DNA of 64,000 nt from Clostridia bacterium (GCA_900767195.1 CAAFYG010000078.1:1-64000); one strand, 5' to 3'. Shown: positions 1 through 9,110, counted from the first letter of the stretch. Program-made: numbers and translations. Notes: generated from the letters alone by a model not told the origin.

Positions 1-6
1 AACGAG

Positions 7-47
7 TGCCGCGCGGAGCGATTTTCGCTCCGCGCGGCAGATTTTTA
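7..47 (+). terminator. Strong intrinsic terminator at the window edge
   Basis: A perfect 15-bp GC-rich stem (7-21 with 25-39, loop of three T) is followed by a short T run at 41-47. It would end transcription of a plus-strand gene lying before the window. No gene is visible left of it. Confidence 0.75.
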
Positions 48-117
48 TAAAAATTTATTTTACCATTCTTATTTTGCAAGAATTTTAACTTTTTTTTGGG
101 AATTTTTTCAAATAGAA

Positions 118-293
118 AACAAGCTACGCCCCTTGATTTTTAGAAATTTTTTGTCAAAAATATTCAGAAAATCAAAAATGGGCTTCGCCCCTTGATCTTC
201 AGAAATTTCTTCCGAAATATTCAAAATATCAAAAATCGGCTACGCCTCTCATCCGCCACCAAATGGCGACAGCTCCCTCCCCCGGGGGGGGGA
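118..293 (-). repeat. Modular intergenic palindromic repeat, copy 1
   Basis: Holds two copies of an imperfect palindrome (a hairpin starting and ending in the complementary words GATTTT and AAAATC) joined by the linker GGGCTTCGCCCCTTGAT, then a GC-rich hairpin with a C and G run at 276-293. The same modules recur at 11052-11385, 19738-19855, 22338-22660, 31836-32130 and 59998-60290. It has no coding content. Confidence 0.75.
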
Positions 294-327
294 TAAAAGG
301 AAAATCCTTAAAACAAGGTAAACTTTT

Positions 328-1284
328 TCAATTCTCGTCTATATAGTAAAACGAATCGTCGGCGCGGCGGCGCACTTTCTTGAAATTCCCGATCGTTTCG
401 TTCACCGTTTCCACAAACGCGAACGTATCCGGGTACTTCCTGATGATATTCTCGAAATCGATAATCTGATGCCGGCTCACTACGCAGATAATCACATCGC
501 GCTCGGTGTTGCTGTACACCCCCGTGCCGATCAGTTTCGTAGCGCTGTGTTTCAATTTTTCCACGATTTCCCGATCGATCTCTTCCGCGTGTTTCGTGAT
601 AATTAAAAACTTATACGCCGACTTCACGCCCTGCAGACTTCGATTCGCCATAAACGACGAAATAAAGCAATACAAAATGCACATGCACACCGGCTTATAA
701 TTGCGGATCACCGCACCTGTAGCCGAATCAACGTCGGTATACACGAAATACGAGGCAATCGCCACCGTGGCGTTCAGCGCAAAAAGCACCCAGAAAAAAT
801 TCAGGTACGGACTTTTTTTATTCACGAATTTCGAAATCACGTCCGTGCCGCCCGTAGAGCCGTTGCGGCGGAACGCAAACCCGTAGGCAAACCCGCTGAT
901 CACCCCGGAAATCAGCACGGGGTAGATCGTGTCCGCGCCTTTCGAATCATAGCGGAAGCTGTTTAAAACGTTGGTTTTGCTAAGCAGCAGATACACGCCC
1001 GAATAAATCAGGCAATAGGCGAGCGTTTTCAGCGCAAAATCTTTTTCCACGAAAAAATAGGCAAAAACGCACAGCGGCACGTTGATCACGAGCGACATGT
1101 ACGCAAGATTCATTTTTCCGCCCGTGAGATAATCGATCATGGTTGCCACGCCGTTCAATCCGGACGGCGCGAATTTATTGCGCACCACAAACAAATCGTA
1201 ATTGAGCGCCATTAAAACCGCCATCGCCGCAATGATCGCGTAATCGGTGATTTTTACTTTCGTCATTCGTTTTTCGTTTGCCAT
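328..1284 (-). CDS. YitT family membrane protein (first of a tandem pair)
   Basis: A 318-residue protein with five to six hydrophobic segments in residues 12-205 and a soluble C-terminal domain (about 220-305) of the DUF2179 type. This is the standard YitT layout. The motif GGTDVISK near residue 143 lies in the conserved family core. The family is widespread in Firmicutes and its transport substrate is not settled, so none is assigned. It is second in a minus-strand pair with the related gene at 1336-2307, 51 nt upstream, and probably shares its promoter at 2358-2386. Family assignment is secure; function is not. Confidence 0.88.
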   Translation of the reverse strand: MANEKRMTKVKITDYAIIAAMAVLMALNYDLFVVRNKFAPSGLNGVATMIDYLTGGKMNLAYMSLVINVPLCVFAYFFVEKDFALKTLAYCLIYSGVYLLLSKTNVLNSFRYDSKGADTIYPVLISGVISGFAYGFAFRRNGSTGGTDVISKFVNKKSPYLNFFWVLFALNATVAIASYFVYTDVDSATGAVIRNYKPVCMCILYCFISSFMANRSLQGVKSAYKFLIITKHAEEIDREIVEKLKHSATKLIGTGVYSNTERDVIICVVSRHQIIDFENIIRKYPDTFAFVETVNETIGNFKKVRRRADDSFYYIDEN

Positions 1285-1335
1285 TTTTTCGTTTCTCCCG
1301 CGCCGTTTTCGGCTTACCCTGCCTGCCCTTATTTT

Positions 1336-2307
1336 TTATTTCGCTTCTTCGTCTTGCCGGCGGCGGAAATTGCCCGATACCCCCGCCACTTCGGTGTAGT
1401 ACACAAACGTATCGGGATATTTTTTCAGTATGTTTAAAAACTCGGGAATCTGCCGCAGATTCACCACGGAAAAAATCACCGCGCTGTCGCTTTCCGTAAA
1501 CATTCCCCGGCTGCCTACCACCGTTGCGCCGTGTTTCAGATTATACAAAATTTCCCCGCGGATTTCCTCGGGGTGTTTCGTGACGATTTTAAATTCCACG
1601 GCATTGCGCGAATCTTTCATAAACGCAGCCGCCACGCGCTCGTACGCGAACATCTGCACTACCGAAAGCAGAATGCTGTCCAGCTCGCGATACACCGCAT
1701 ACGAAATGAATATAATCGCATACGAAATCACGGCGATCACGCGCTCTACGTTGAGATACGGGCGACTTTTCTGCACCATGCACGCCACGATGTCCACCCC
1801 GCCCGTAGACATGCCGATACGCAGCAACATTCCCATGCGCGCGCCCAGAATAATGCCCGAAAAAATCGCGGGCAAAAATCTGTCCGTTTCGGTGTGATAC
1901 TGATAAAAATCGACGCGTTTTAAAACGATTAAAAACAGCGAATTCAATACGGTGAACGCGAGCGTGCCGATCACGTACCGCCTTTTCAGCACAAACAGCG
2001 CGGCAATTAAAAGCGGCGCGTTGAGCGCGAGCATATACCACCCCGCGTTGACGTTCGTGATTTTTTGCAGCATCGTAGCGATACCGTCCATGCCCGCCGG
2101 CGCAAAGTTCGCGGGATAGACAAACACGTGAAACCCAAACGCGGAAATAATCGAAGCAAGCAGCACCGTGGCGCAATCGATTAGCAGTTTTTTCACGGTT
2201 TTGCCGTCCGGTTTGTTTGTTTTGTTATGTTTAGCCGCGCCGTTTCGGGCGGCGTTTAAAGTAGTTTTTGTATCGTTGGCTTCGTTTTGCGGATTTTCAG
2301 CCGACAT
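1336..2307 (-). CDS. YitT family membrane protein (second of a tandem pair)
   Basis: A 323-residue paralogue of the neighbouring gene: a hydrophilic, lysine- and asparagine-rich N-terminus of about 35 residues, a multi-span membrane region and a C-terminal DUF2179-type domain (about 225-315). GGVDIVA near residue 170 matches GGTDVIS in the neighbour, so the pair arose by duplication. Family-level knowledge says integral membrane protein of unsettled role. A consensus sigma-A promoter lies 50 nt upstream, so this is the first gene of a two-gene operon. Confidence 0.88.
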   Translation of the reverse strand: MSAENPQNEANDTKTTLNAARNGAAKHNKTNKPDGKTVKKLLIDCATVLLASIISAFGFHVFVYPANFAPAGMDGIATMLQKITNVNAGWYMLALNAPLLIAALFVLKRRYVIGTLAFTVLNSLFLIVLKRVDFYQYHTETDRFLPAIFSGIILGARMGMLLRIGMSTGGVDIVACMVQKSRPYLNVERVIAVISYAIIFISYAVYRELDSILLSVVQMFAYERVAAAFMKDSRNAVEFKIVTKHPEEIRGEILYNLKHGATVVGSRGMFTESDSAVIFSVVNLRQIPEFLNILKKYPDTFVYYTEVAGVSGNFRRRQDEEAK

Positions 2308-2357
2308 AACCGTTCAAAGCTCCTTGCCGCACGGAAATAAGCACCTGCGGCTATAAC

Positions 2358-2386
2358 ATTATACGCCATTTGCGGCGGAAAGTCAA
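2358..2386 (-). promoter_or_regulatory. Sigma-A promoter of the yitT pair
   Basis: Minus strand: -35 TTGACT (2381-2386), 17-nt spacer, -10 TATAAT (2358-2363). Predicted start near 2351, giving a 5' leader of about 44 nt. Confidence 0.8.
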
Positions 2387-2648
2387 TAGCTTTTAAAATG
2401 CTTTTAAAATGCAAGTGAAAAATTTTTAACGCTATCCCTGCAAACGGCGCGCCGAAAAAGCACAAAAGCACCGCGCCGAACATAGCGGCATAGAAAAACG
2501 GCGTATATTCTTTGCCCGCGCGTGCGGAGCACGGTTTCTGCGTAATGCTCGCCGCCGCGTTGGATAAAATCGGCAACGCGATATATGCCGCCGTCATAAA
2601 AGCGAGCGGAAAGCGTTGATACGAACTCTGCTTTATATCATCGAAGCG

Positions 2649-3296
2649 TTACAGTTTAAAGCATTTGCGCACGTCTTTGTACTCGCCGAGCACAAGCAGG
2701 TGCGCACCCTCTTCCACCACGGAATTGCAATTCACCGAAAGCAGCGTTTTTCCTTCCTTTTTAAACGCGAGAATGTTCACGCCGAAACGTTTGCGGATAT
2801 CGATTTCGCCCACCGTTTTTCCGATCCACGCGGCGGGCGGCGTAACTTCGAAAATGCCCGATTCGTCGCCGAGCTCGATATAGTCGCTTAAATTATCCGA
2901 AGCGTAGCGGATCGCCGTCCAGTACGCAAGCTGCCGTTCGGGGTATACGATATTGTCCGCGCCGTTGCGTAAAAGGAATTTCCCTTGCACGTCGTTGCAG
3001 GCGCGCGAAACCACCTTTTTCGCCCCGCAATCTTTTAAAAGCGACGTGATTTCCAGCGAGGACTGAAAATCGTCGCCGATCGCCACGATGCAAAGATCGA
3101 AGCGCGGCACGTCGAGCGATTTTAAAAATTCCGCGCGCGTGCAATCGCCGATCCGCGCGTCCGTCACGTAGGGCAAAGCGTCGTTCACGCGCTCTTCGGT
3201 TTCGTCTACGGCAAGCACTTCGTGATCCATTTCGCTCAATTTCTTCGCCACGTTCAGTCCGAACCTTCCAAGACCTATCAATAATACGTTTTTCAT
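2649..3296 (-). CDS. ktrA: Potassium uptake regulatory subunit KtrA/TrkA
   Basis: A 215-residue cytoplasmic gating protein: Rossmann RCK_N domain at residues 1-125 with the nucleotide-binding GLGRFG motif at about 6-11 and the acidic strand end AVDE, then an RCK_C domain at about 135-215. In the Ktr family an octameric ring of this subunit binds ATP/ADP and gates the KtrB channel. The ATG at 3296 is chosen because AAGGAG lies nine bases upstream; an in-frame start 33 nt earlier has no such site. It follows ktrB on the same strand with a 29-nt gap, as expected for a ktrBA operon. Confidence 0.93.
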   Translation of the reverse strand: MKNVLLIGLGRFGLNVAKKLSEMDHEVLAVDETEERVNDALPYVTDARIGDCTRAEFLKSLDVPRFDLCIVAIGDDFQSSLEITSLLKDCGAKKVVSRACNDVQGKFLLRNGADNIVYPERQLAYWTAIRYASDNLSDYIELGDESGIFEVTPPAAWIGKTVGEIDIRKRFGVNILAFKKEGKTLLSVNCNSVVEEGAHLLVLGEYKDVRKCFKL

Positions 3297-3325
3297 CTGA
3301 TTTTTCTCCTTTTTCCGCCGTGGAA

Positions 3326-4678
3326 TCAACCCACCGCGATCGTGCCGAGCGGTAAGCTTCCGTCATCGCCGGATCTTCCGCCGAACGCCACCGCCGTAAA
3401 CAGCGTAAGTCCGCCCACGCGCCCGAAATACATCAGCGCGATTAAAATAATGTGCGAAGCCGCCGAAAGTCCCGCCGTAATTCCCGTCGACAGCCCCACC
3501 GTGGCGATCGCCGAAGCCGTTTCGAACATACAATCGACAACCGGCAATTTTTCGATCGACGAAATCGCAACGCTGCCCGCAAAAAACAGCGTGATGTACA
3601 AAAATGCGATCGTCGCCGCGTCTTTCACCGTATCGCTCGAAATCCGCCTGCCGAAGCAGCGCACCTCTCTCCGTTTTCTCACCGCCGCGATCGCCGCGCA
3701 AAAAAGCACCGCCATCGTGGTGATTTTCATACCGCCGGCAGTAGAGCCGGACGCGCCGCCGATCAGCATCAACGCAATCGTAACCAGGAGCGACGCCTCG
3801 CTCATTTTCGAGTAATCCACCGTATTAAACCCCGCCGTACGCGGCGTTACCGTCTGAAAAAACGAAGCGAGCGCGCGTTCGCCGCCCGAAAGCTCGGCCT
3901 TCCATGCCGCCGAAGAAAATTCCGCGAAATAGAAATACAAAGAAGGAATAAATACGAGCAGCGCGCCGAACAGAAGCACCGCTTTGCTCTGCACGGAATA
4001 CTTTTTCAGCCGGAATTTGTTTCTGCCGATATCGCCCCACACCGAAAAGCCGAGTCCGCCGCTCAAAATCAAGCCGCAAATCGTGAAATTCACAAGCGGA
4101 GAGCCTACGAACGCCGTCAGCGAAGAAAATCGCCCCGTTTCCGCGCCCATTAAATCGAATCCCGCATTGCAATACGCCGACACCGAGTGAAAAACCGCAT
4201 ACCAAAGTCCACGCGCGCCGAACCGCGAACAGAACGCGGGCATAAGCAGCAGCGCGCCGATCGTTTCTACGGCAAGCGAAAACAGTAAAATAAACCGCGC
4301 GTATCTCCACGCGCCTTTGCCTTCTTCGGCGGAAACCGATTCGAGCATGGTGTTCTGCCCGGAAAGCCTCAATTTTTTTCCCGCGGCAACGGCGAACGTC
4401 ACGGCAAGCGTCACCACGCCCACGCCGCCCGCCTGAATCAGCGTAATAATCGTCAGTTTCCCGAATAAAGAAAAATACGTAGCCGTATCGCGCACGATCA
4501 ACCCCGTAACGCACACGGCGGAAGTCGAAGTAAACAACGCGTCGAGAAAGGGCGTGCTTTCGCGGCTTCTCGTTGCAATCGGCAGCGAAAGCAGAATACT
4601 GCCGAGCAATATCGCCGCCGCATATCCCAGAATAATCGTCTGTGCCGAAGTCAGCCGTCTGTTTTTCAAGTGTTCCAT
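3326..4678 (-). CDS. ktrB: Potassium uptake membrane subunit KtrB/TrkH
   Basis: A 450-residue TrkH/KtrB-type transporter with repeated membrane-loop-membrane units. Filter-type loops are visible as TSTSAVCVTGL (about 50-60), SVSAYCNAGFD, VTPRTAGFNTVD and ATVGLSTGIT, each carrying the glycine expected of the K+ pore. The family takes up K+ (KtrB with Na+). The ATG at 4678 just precedes the conserved amphipathic start, and no later Met would leave the first helix intact. No SD is present: an extended -10 promoter ends eight bases upstream, so the mRNA should be leaderless or carry one extra base. First gene of ktrBA. Confidence 0.93.
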   Translation of the reverse strand: MEHLKNRRLTSAQTIILGYAAAILLGSILLSLPIATRSRESTPFLDALFTSTSAVCVTGLIVRDTATYFSLFGKLTIITLIQAGGVGVVTLAVTFAVAAGKKLRLSGQNTMLESVSAEEGKGAWRYARFILLFSLAVETIGALLLMPAFCSRFGARGLWYAVFHSVSAYCNAGFDLMGAETGRFSSLTAFVGSPLVNFTICGLILSGGLGFSVWGDIGRNKFRLKKYSVQSKAVLLFGALLVFIPSLYFYFAEFSSAAWKAELSGGERALASFFQTVTPRTAGFNTVDYSKMSEASLLVTIALMLIGGASGSTAGGMKITTMAVLFCAAIAAVRKRREVRCFGRRISSDTVKDAATIAFLYITLFFAGSVAISSIEKLPVVDCMFETASAIATVGLSTGITAGLSAASHIILIALMYFGRVGGLTLFTAVAFGGRSGDDGSLPLGTIAVG

Positions 4679-4685
4679 GCCTATA

Positions 4686-4713
4686 ATTATATCACGCCGC
4701 AAAAAAAAGTCAA
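4686..4713 (-). promoter_or_regulatory. Extended -10 promoter of ktrBA abutting the start codon
   Basis: Minus strand: -35 TTGACT (4708-4713), 16-nt spacer, extended -10 TGATATAAT with the hexamer at 4686-4691. Seven bases past the -10 is 4679; the ATG begins at 4678. This predicts a leaderless ktrB message. Confidence 0.75.
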
Positions 4714-4759
4714 GCAAACAAAAACCGTTTGCCCGACTTTTTCCCAAGCTCCTTTTTCT

Positions 4760-5509
4760 CTACCCGATGTTACCCGGCACGCCGCCGAATGCCGCGCCTG
4801 CCGCCGCGCCGCGTTCCTCCTCTTCCGCGCGCCGGCTCTCGCCGCGGAACGCGTACAAATCGAATTCCGTTTCGATATCGAAATCTTCCGCGTTGTCGAA
4901 AGCGGCGAGTTTCGATACCGATACTTCGTACGCCGTCATCGTCTTTGTTTCCGTTTCGCTGAGTTTTTTCTGATATTCGCGGCTCTGTATCCGCCCCGAA
5001 ATCGCCACCTTATCCCCCACGGAAAGGTTTTTCACAAACCGTGCGTTGCGCCCCCATGCGATACACGGAATATAATCGGACTTATTATACGCGCGGTTTA
5101 CGGCGATCAGCACGTCGGCAATTTCGCGGTTGAAAGGCGTAGTGCGGTACACGGGCGGCTTACAGATATACCCGCTTAAAAGAATGCCGTTCGGGTTTCT
5201 GTTCTCGTCGATTTCCTCGATGTCTCTAACGAACACCGTGAGCATCAGCCGCGATTTGCCGTTTTCCAGCTTATTATAGCTTCTGAATTGCCCCGACGCC
5301 GCCACGAAAGAGCCTTTTTTTAAATCGTGCGCTTCGATCAGGCGTTCGCTCACCGTTACGGGAAGCACGTCCGCCTGACCGGAAAGCCGCATCACTTTCA
5401 GGTAAAATTCGTAGAACCCCTCGCCGTACACCTCGTGCGAGAACGTTTTATCCGATACGATCTCCCCCGTCACATACACCTTGTTGTTTTTTTCCGCCGC
5501 GTAATTCAT
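4760..5509 (-). CDS. Single-stranded DNA-binding-like protein with two OB folds
   Basis: A 249-residue protein that contains two SSB-type OB folds in tandem: residues about 9-100 (NKVYVTGEIVSD to FVRDIEEID) and 108-215 (GILLSGYICKPP to AYEVSVSKL). The second is closest to canonical SSB (TPFNREIADVLIAVNR, IPCIAWGRNARFV, GDKVAISGRIQSR). The C-terminus ends in a Gly/Ala-rich tail without the acidic DDIPF tip that binds partner proteins, so it is probably an accessory paralogue rather than the main replicative SSB. ATG 5509 is preceded by GGAGGTGA eight bases upstream; a GTG four codons earlier overlaps that SD. Confidence 0.82.
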   Translation of the reverse strand: MNYAAEKNNKVYVTGEIVSDKTFSHEVYGEGFYEFYLKVMRLSGQADVLPVTVSERLIEAHDLKKGSFVAASGQFRSYNKLENGKSRLMLTVFVRDIEEIDENRNPNGILLSGYICKPPVYRTTPFNREIADVLIAVNRAYNKSDYIPCIAWGRNARFVKNLSVGDKVAISGRIQSREYQKKLSETETKTMTAYEVSVSKLAAFDNAEDFDIETEFDLYAFRGESRRAEEEERGAAAGAAFGGVPGNIG

Positions 5510-5595
5510 TGTTGTTTTCACCTCCGTTTTTCTTGGTTTTTATATGGTTTTTGTTTTTTAAAAACTGCGTTTTTCCGCACACTACCCCGTGCGTT

Positions 5596-6363
5596 TTAAT
5601 TCGCGGGGATCTGCCGCCCGTCGCTTTTCATCGAATAGTTTTCACGGTAAATCATTTCGCCGATCGGCACGAAACGATAGCCTTTGTTTTTCAGCGCGGA
5701 CAAAATCACGGGCAACGCGTCCGCCGTGTGCAAGCCGTTGTTGTGGCAAAGAATAATCGAGCCGCTTTTCACGCCGTTTACCACCCGCAGCGCGATTTCC
5801 TGCCCGGAAAGGTTTTTCCAGTCAAGCGAGTCCACGTCCCATTGAATGGTGTACAGCCCCATTTCTTTCGCCGTTTCCACAAGCAGATCGTTGTAATCGC
5901 CGAACGGCGGGCGGAACAAATCGACTTTTTTCCCCGTGACGTTCTCGATCGCTTCGCAAGAAGTTTTCAATTCGCTTTGAATCTGCTCTTTCGTCAGCTC
6001 GCTCATTTTCGGGTGCGTGCGACTGTGCGTGCCGATTTCATGGCCTGCCGCCGCGATTTTTTTCACGTAGTCGGGGTACTTTTCCGCCCAGAACTGCACC
6101 ATGAAAAACGTACATTTCACGTCCTGTTCGTCCATGATTTTCAAAAGCTCGTCGGTGTGTTCCGCGCCCCAGGCGCAGTCGAAAGAAATCGCGATCGTTT
6201 TATCTTCGCGCTCCACCGAGTAGATGGGCAGCACCCGCTTTTTTGCAAACGCCGCATACGCCGCCGGCGCGAACGCGTTCGCCGCGAACACCGCCGCAAT
6301 CAGCGCAACCGCCGCAAAAAACGAAATCGCCGCCTTCTTCTTGCCTATGCAGAAAATTTTCAT
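5596..6363 (-). CDS. PdaB-like polysaccharide deacetylase
   Basis: A 255-residue exported NodB-fold enzyme. A signal/anchor helix spans about 8-32, followed by the catalytic domain: motif 1 SFDCAWG (in PdaB proteins this form replaces the usual FDDG), motif 2 HSRTHP (metal-binding His pair), motif 3 RPPFGDYN, then WDVDSLDW and LCHNN. PdaB in Bacillus subtilis is a sporulation protein needed for spore peptidoglycan maturation; the same role is inferred, not shown. SD-like GGTGAAGGA precedes ATG 6363. With spoVT at 53.8 kb it hints at a spore-forming ancestry. Confidence 0.85.
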   Translation of the reverse strand: MKIFCIGKKKAAISFFAAVALIAAVFAANAFAPAAYAAFAKKRVLPIYSVEREDKTIAISFDCAWGAEHTDELLKIMDEQDVKCTFFMVQFWAEKYPDYVKKIAAAGHEIGTHSRTHPKMSELTKEQIQSELKTSCEAIENVTGKKVDLFRPPFGDYNDLLVETAKEMGLYTIQWDVDSLDWKNLSGQEIALRVVNGVKSGSIILCHNNGLHTADALPVILSALKNKGYRFVPIGEMIYRENYSMKSDGRQIPAN

Positions 6364-6648
6364 TCCTTCACCGCCGTTTCCCCCCGCCCGAAAGTTTGCT
6401 TCTCTATTCTACCGCGCTTCGCCGAGCAAAATTTTCGCTTTTTCGGGGGAATTATAAAAAGCTTTGTCGAAAACGCCGTTTTTTCCGCGCGCCCGTCGCC
6501 ACGCTTTTGTATCTTCACATTATCTTATTCTTTCCGCGCCGCCGTTATGCCGCTTTTTTGCCTACGATACGCTTTCACGCCGCAAAACCGCCGCAAAAAT
6601 TTTTAAACGGCATTATTTTAACGATATTCAAAATCCGTTGTAAAACCG

Positions 6649-6677
6649 TTGACACCCGAAAAAAAATATGATAAAAT
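6649..6677 (+). promoter_or_regulatory. Sigma-A promoter of the NatAB-type operon
   Basis: -35 TTGACA (6649-6654), 17-nt spacer, -10 TAAAAT (6672-6677), 30 nt before the ATG. The rest of the 343-nt gap 6364-6706 shows no gene or recognisable element. Confidence 0.8.
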
Positions 6678-6706
6678 AAAATCGAATTTCAAAAAGGAGA
6701 GCAAGA

Positions 6707-7552
6707 ATGAACAACGAAGTGTTCGAATCCGGCGGCGAGCCGAAAACGCAAAACGAGCCGCAAAAACAAAGCGAAATCGAAATCGCGATGCGCGCGGAAA
6801 ATTTAAGAAAAACGTTTAAACTTTCGGCAAAGCAGCGCAAAACGCAAAAGACGGCAGAGCGCACGAAAACGGCGGTGGACGGGCTTTCTTTCACCGTAAA
6901 AAAAGGCGAAATTTACGGGCTTCTCGGCCCGAACGGCGCGGGCAAAACCACCACGCTCCGCATGCTCGCCACGCTCATAAAGCCGGACGGCGGCGACGCG
7001 TTCGTAAACGGTCTCAGCGTAACGAAAGAGGCGGACAAGGTGCGCAACGAAATCGGTTTTTTAACGAGCGAATTAAAGCCCGACGAATTTTTCACGCCCT
7101 CGTATCTCTTCGATTTTTACGCGGAACTGCACGGCATGAGCGAGGCGCAGGCGGCAGAGCGCAAATCGCTTTTATTCTCGCGCTTCGGCGTAGATCAATT
7201 CGCCGAAACGAAAATTGCCGATCTTTCCACGGGCATGAAACAAAAAGTTTCCATCGCGATTTCTCTCGTACACGACCCCGATTTCATCATTTTCGACGAG
7301 CCGACCAACGGACTGGACGTACTCACGGCGAAAACCGTAACCGACTTTCTGCTCGAACAGAAAGAACGCGGCAAAACGGTGCTGTTATCCACGCATATTT
7401 TCTCGCTCGTAGAAAAGATATGCGATCGCGCAGGCATTATCATCGACGGAAAAATGACGCGCGAAGGCGAAGTGAAAGAGCTTACGAAAGAAAAATCGCT
7501 CGAGGACGTATTCTTCGACTTATACGCGGCGGTGAAGGGGGAAAATAAATGA
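6707..7552 (+). CDS. ABC exporter ATP-binding subunit, NatA-like
   Basis: A 281-residue ATPase. After a charged N-terminal stretch of about 50 residues come Walker A GPNGAGKTT (about 75-83), signature LSTGMKQK, Walker B FIIFDEPTNGLD and the switch STHIFS. The form of the signature and its pairing with an ABC-2 permease match the NatA/sodium or drug exporter branch; the substrate is unknown. Good SD (AAGGAG) before ATG 6707. The stop overlaps the next start by 4 nt (ATGA), so ATPase and permease are translationally coupled. Confidence 0.9.
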   Translation: MNNEVFESGGEPKTQNEPQKQSEIEIAMRAENLRKTFKLSAKQRKTQKTAERTKTAVDGLSFTVKKGEIYGLLGPNGAGKTTTLRMLATLIKPDGGDAFVNGLSVTKEADKVRNEIGFLTSELKPDEFFTPSYLFDFYAELHGMSEAQAAERKSLLFSRFGVDQFAETKIADLSTGMKQKVSIAISLVHDPDFIIFDEPTNGLDVLTAKTVTDFLLEQKERGKTVLLSTHIFSLVEKICDRAGIIIDGKMTREGEVKELTKEKSLEDVFFDLYAAVKGENK

Positions 7553-8697
7553 AAACCATACTCACCATAATGAAAAAGGAATTTGCGCGCATTTTCAAAG
7601 ATAAGCGGCTTGTGCTGTCGCTGATTTTGCCGGGCGTGTTGATTTATTGTATTTATTCGCTGCTCGGAAGCGTGATCGGCAATATGTTCACGCCGGGCGC
7701 GGATCAGACGTACCAAATCGCCGTAATCGATCTTCCCGCGGAAATCAGAGCCGATTTCGAAGGCGTGCCTGCGCTTACCTACGAAGAAATTGCGGCAAGC
7801 GAGCTTGAAAACGCAAAGCGGCGCGTAACGAACGGCGAAATCGACGCCGTGGCGGATTTTTCGGCATATACGGCCGTCGCAGGCGGAACTGCGGGCGCAA
7901 ACGGCAGCAGCGTAGCGATATACTTTAATTCCACCGAAACCGATTCTTCCGCCGCGCAATCGCTTGTTTACGCGATCGTATCGGCGCGGCAAACCACGAA
8001 TTTCACAATCGCCGCACAGGACATCGCCTCCGATAAAGACGTATCTTCGATGATGCTTTCGATGATCGCGCCGATGCTGCTCGTAACGTTTATCTACGCG
8101 GGGTGCATGTCGCTCGTGCCGGAATCGATCGCGGGCGAAAAGGAGCGCGGATCTTTCGCCACCATGCTTGTAACGCCCGTGAAGCGCAGTCATATCGCGC
8201 TCGGCAAAATCATCTCGCTTTCGGCGGCTTCGCTGATTTCCGCGGCGTGTTCTTTCACGGGCATCGTACTGTCGCTGCCGAAAATGTTTCAATCGGGAGG
8301 CTCGGGATTGAATTTTTCCGCCGCCTCCTACGGCGTTTCCGATTATCTCCTGCTGCTCTTCGTTGTTGTTTCCACCACGCTCGTGATCGTTGCCCTGATG
8401 TCGCTTTTATCCACCGTGGCAAAGAGCGTGAAAGAAGCCAATTCGTACGCCGGACCTTTGATGATTATCTTTCTTGTGGCGGCGATGGGCAATATGTTTC
8501 TCGGCGATAAAATCGGCTCGTGGGCGTATTTCGTGCCGATACTCAACTCGGTGAAAGCGATGAGCGAGATTTTCTCTTCCGCGGCGAAAACATGGCAGGT
8601 GCTGGCGGCGTCGCTTACGAATTTCGCGGCGGCGGGCGCGCTTTCGTTCGCGCTTGCAAAACTGTTCGACAGCGAAAAAATCATTTCCGGCTCGTAA
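7549..8697 (+). CDS. ABC exporter permease, NatB-like (ABC-2 type)
   Basis: A 382-residue ABC-2 permease: one N-terminal helix (about 20-40), a large extracytoplasmic loop (about 45-165), then five helices to residue 375. The motif PESIAGEKERGSFATMLVTPVKR around 190-212 is the hallmark of NatB/CcmB-like permeases and sits at the ATPase interface. It starts within the end of the ATPase gene. Substrate cannot be read from sequence. A G/C-rich terminator follows at 8716-8751. Confidence 0.9.
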   Translation: MKTILTIMKKEFARIFKDKRLVLSLILPGVLIYCIYSLLGSVIGNMFTPGADQTYQIAVIDLPAEIRADFEGVPALTYEEIAASELENAKRRVTNGEIDAVADFSAYTAVAGGTAGANGSSVAIYFNSTETDSSAAQSLVYAIVSARQTTNFTIAAQDIASDKDVSSMMLSMIAPMLLVTFIYAGCMSLVPESIAGEKERGSFATMLVTPVKRSHIALGKIISLSAASLISAACSFTGIVLSLPKMFQSGGSGLNFSAASYGVSDYLLLLFVVVSTTLVIVALMSLLSTVAKSVKEANSYAGPLMIIFLVAAMGNMFLGDKIGSWAYFVPILNSVKAMSEIFSSAAKTWQVLAASLTNFAAAGALSFALAKLFDSEKIISGS

Positions 8698-8715
8698 CAA
8701 AAAAACATATCGCGC

Positions 8716-8751
8716 AAGGGGGGGCGAAATGAAACCGCCCCTCCTTTTTTC
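8716..8751 (+). terminator. Terminator after the NatAB-type operon
   Basis: A G-run arm (from 8716) pairs with the C-rich arm ending near 8744, followed by six T. It ends the ABC operon and insulates the mgtE promoter about 140 nt downstream. Confidence 0.7.
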
Positions 8752-8891
8752 TTCGATTTCCGCGGGCGCGTCATAAACTTTTTCAAGTCTGTCTGTCATA
8801 TAATACAGCAAGGCTGCGCTAGGGCGAAACGGCGCAACGCACGGCGGCGAAAAAAAATCAAAAATTTCCGCGAAAATTTCGCGGCAAAGGT

Positions 8892-8920
8892 TTGACAATT
8901 TGTTGTTTCGCTGTTATAAT
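8892..8920 (+). promoter_or_regulatory. Consensus sigma-A promoter of mgtE with a long leader
   Basis: Perfect hexamers: -35 TTGACA (8892-8897), 17-nt spacer, -10 TATAAT (8915-8920). Predicted start near 8927 leaves a leader of about 220 nt before mgtE. The leader begins with a short hairpin (8928-8950) and contains a small ORF. Confidence 0.88.
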
Positions 8921-8984
8921 AGAAATGCGGATCGGCAAAAACCGACCGCGCAAAATCAAAATTTTTTACAAGGAGGCAACTACC

Positions 8985-9068
8985 GTGGACGATCGAAGTA
9001 GAGGCGACGATAAACCCGGACTAACCGTTTTTTCGGCAGACGCCCCCTTTGTTTGTTGTTTATTATAA
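8985..9068 (+). CDS. 27-codon acidic leader peptide upstream of mgtE
   Basis: GTG start at 8985 with AAGGAGG (8980-region, spacing about eight bases) and stop TAA at 9066. The peptide starts MDDRSRGDDKPG and ends APFVCCLL. It is rich in Asp near the N-terminus with a following proline, then hydrophobic. Acidic/proline-rich starts of this kind destabilise ribosomes at low Mg2+ in the enterobacterial MgtL leader. That the same happens here is inference. It lies between a consensus promoter and mgtE, which itself has no visible SD, so translation of this ORF could decide mgtE expression. Not a family I recognise. Confidence 0.6.
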   Translation: MDDRSRGDDKPGLTVFSADAPFVCCLL

Positions 9069-9075
9069 AACAATA

Positions 9076-9110
9076 GCGGCGCTTTTGCCGTAGCGGGTAT
9101 ATCCCGTTTT
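9076..9110 (+). promoter_or_regulatory. Two short hairpins in the mgtE leader
   Basis: Right after the leader-peptide stop, GCGGC (9076-9080) pairs with GCCGT (9087-9091), and CGGG (9094-9097) pairs with CCCG (9103-9106) followed by TTTT. The second could be a weak terminator, the first a competing structure. Stems are only 4-5 bp, so the regulatory reading is tentative. No M-box consensus is seen. Confidence 0.35.

Noticed and set aside
2256..2597. A 113-codon hydrophobic reading frame on the minus strand upstream of the YitT genes
   Set aside because: It overlaps the start of the YitT gene and the consensus promoter at 2358-2386, has no SD, and its C-terminal part is a frameshifted reading of the neighbour.
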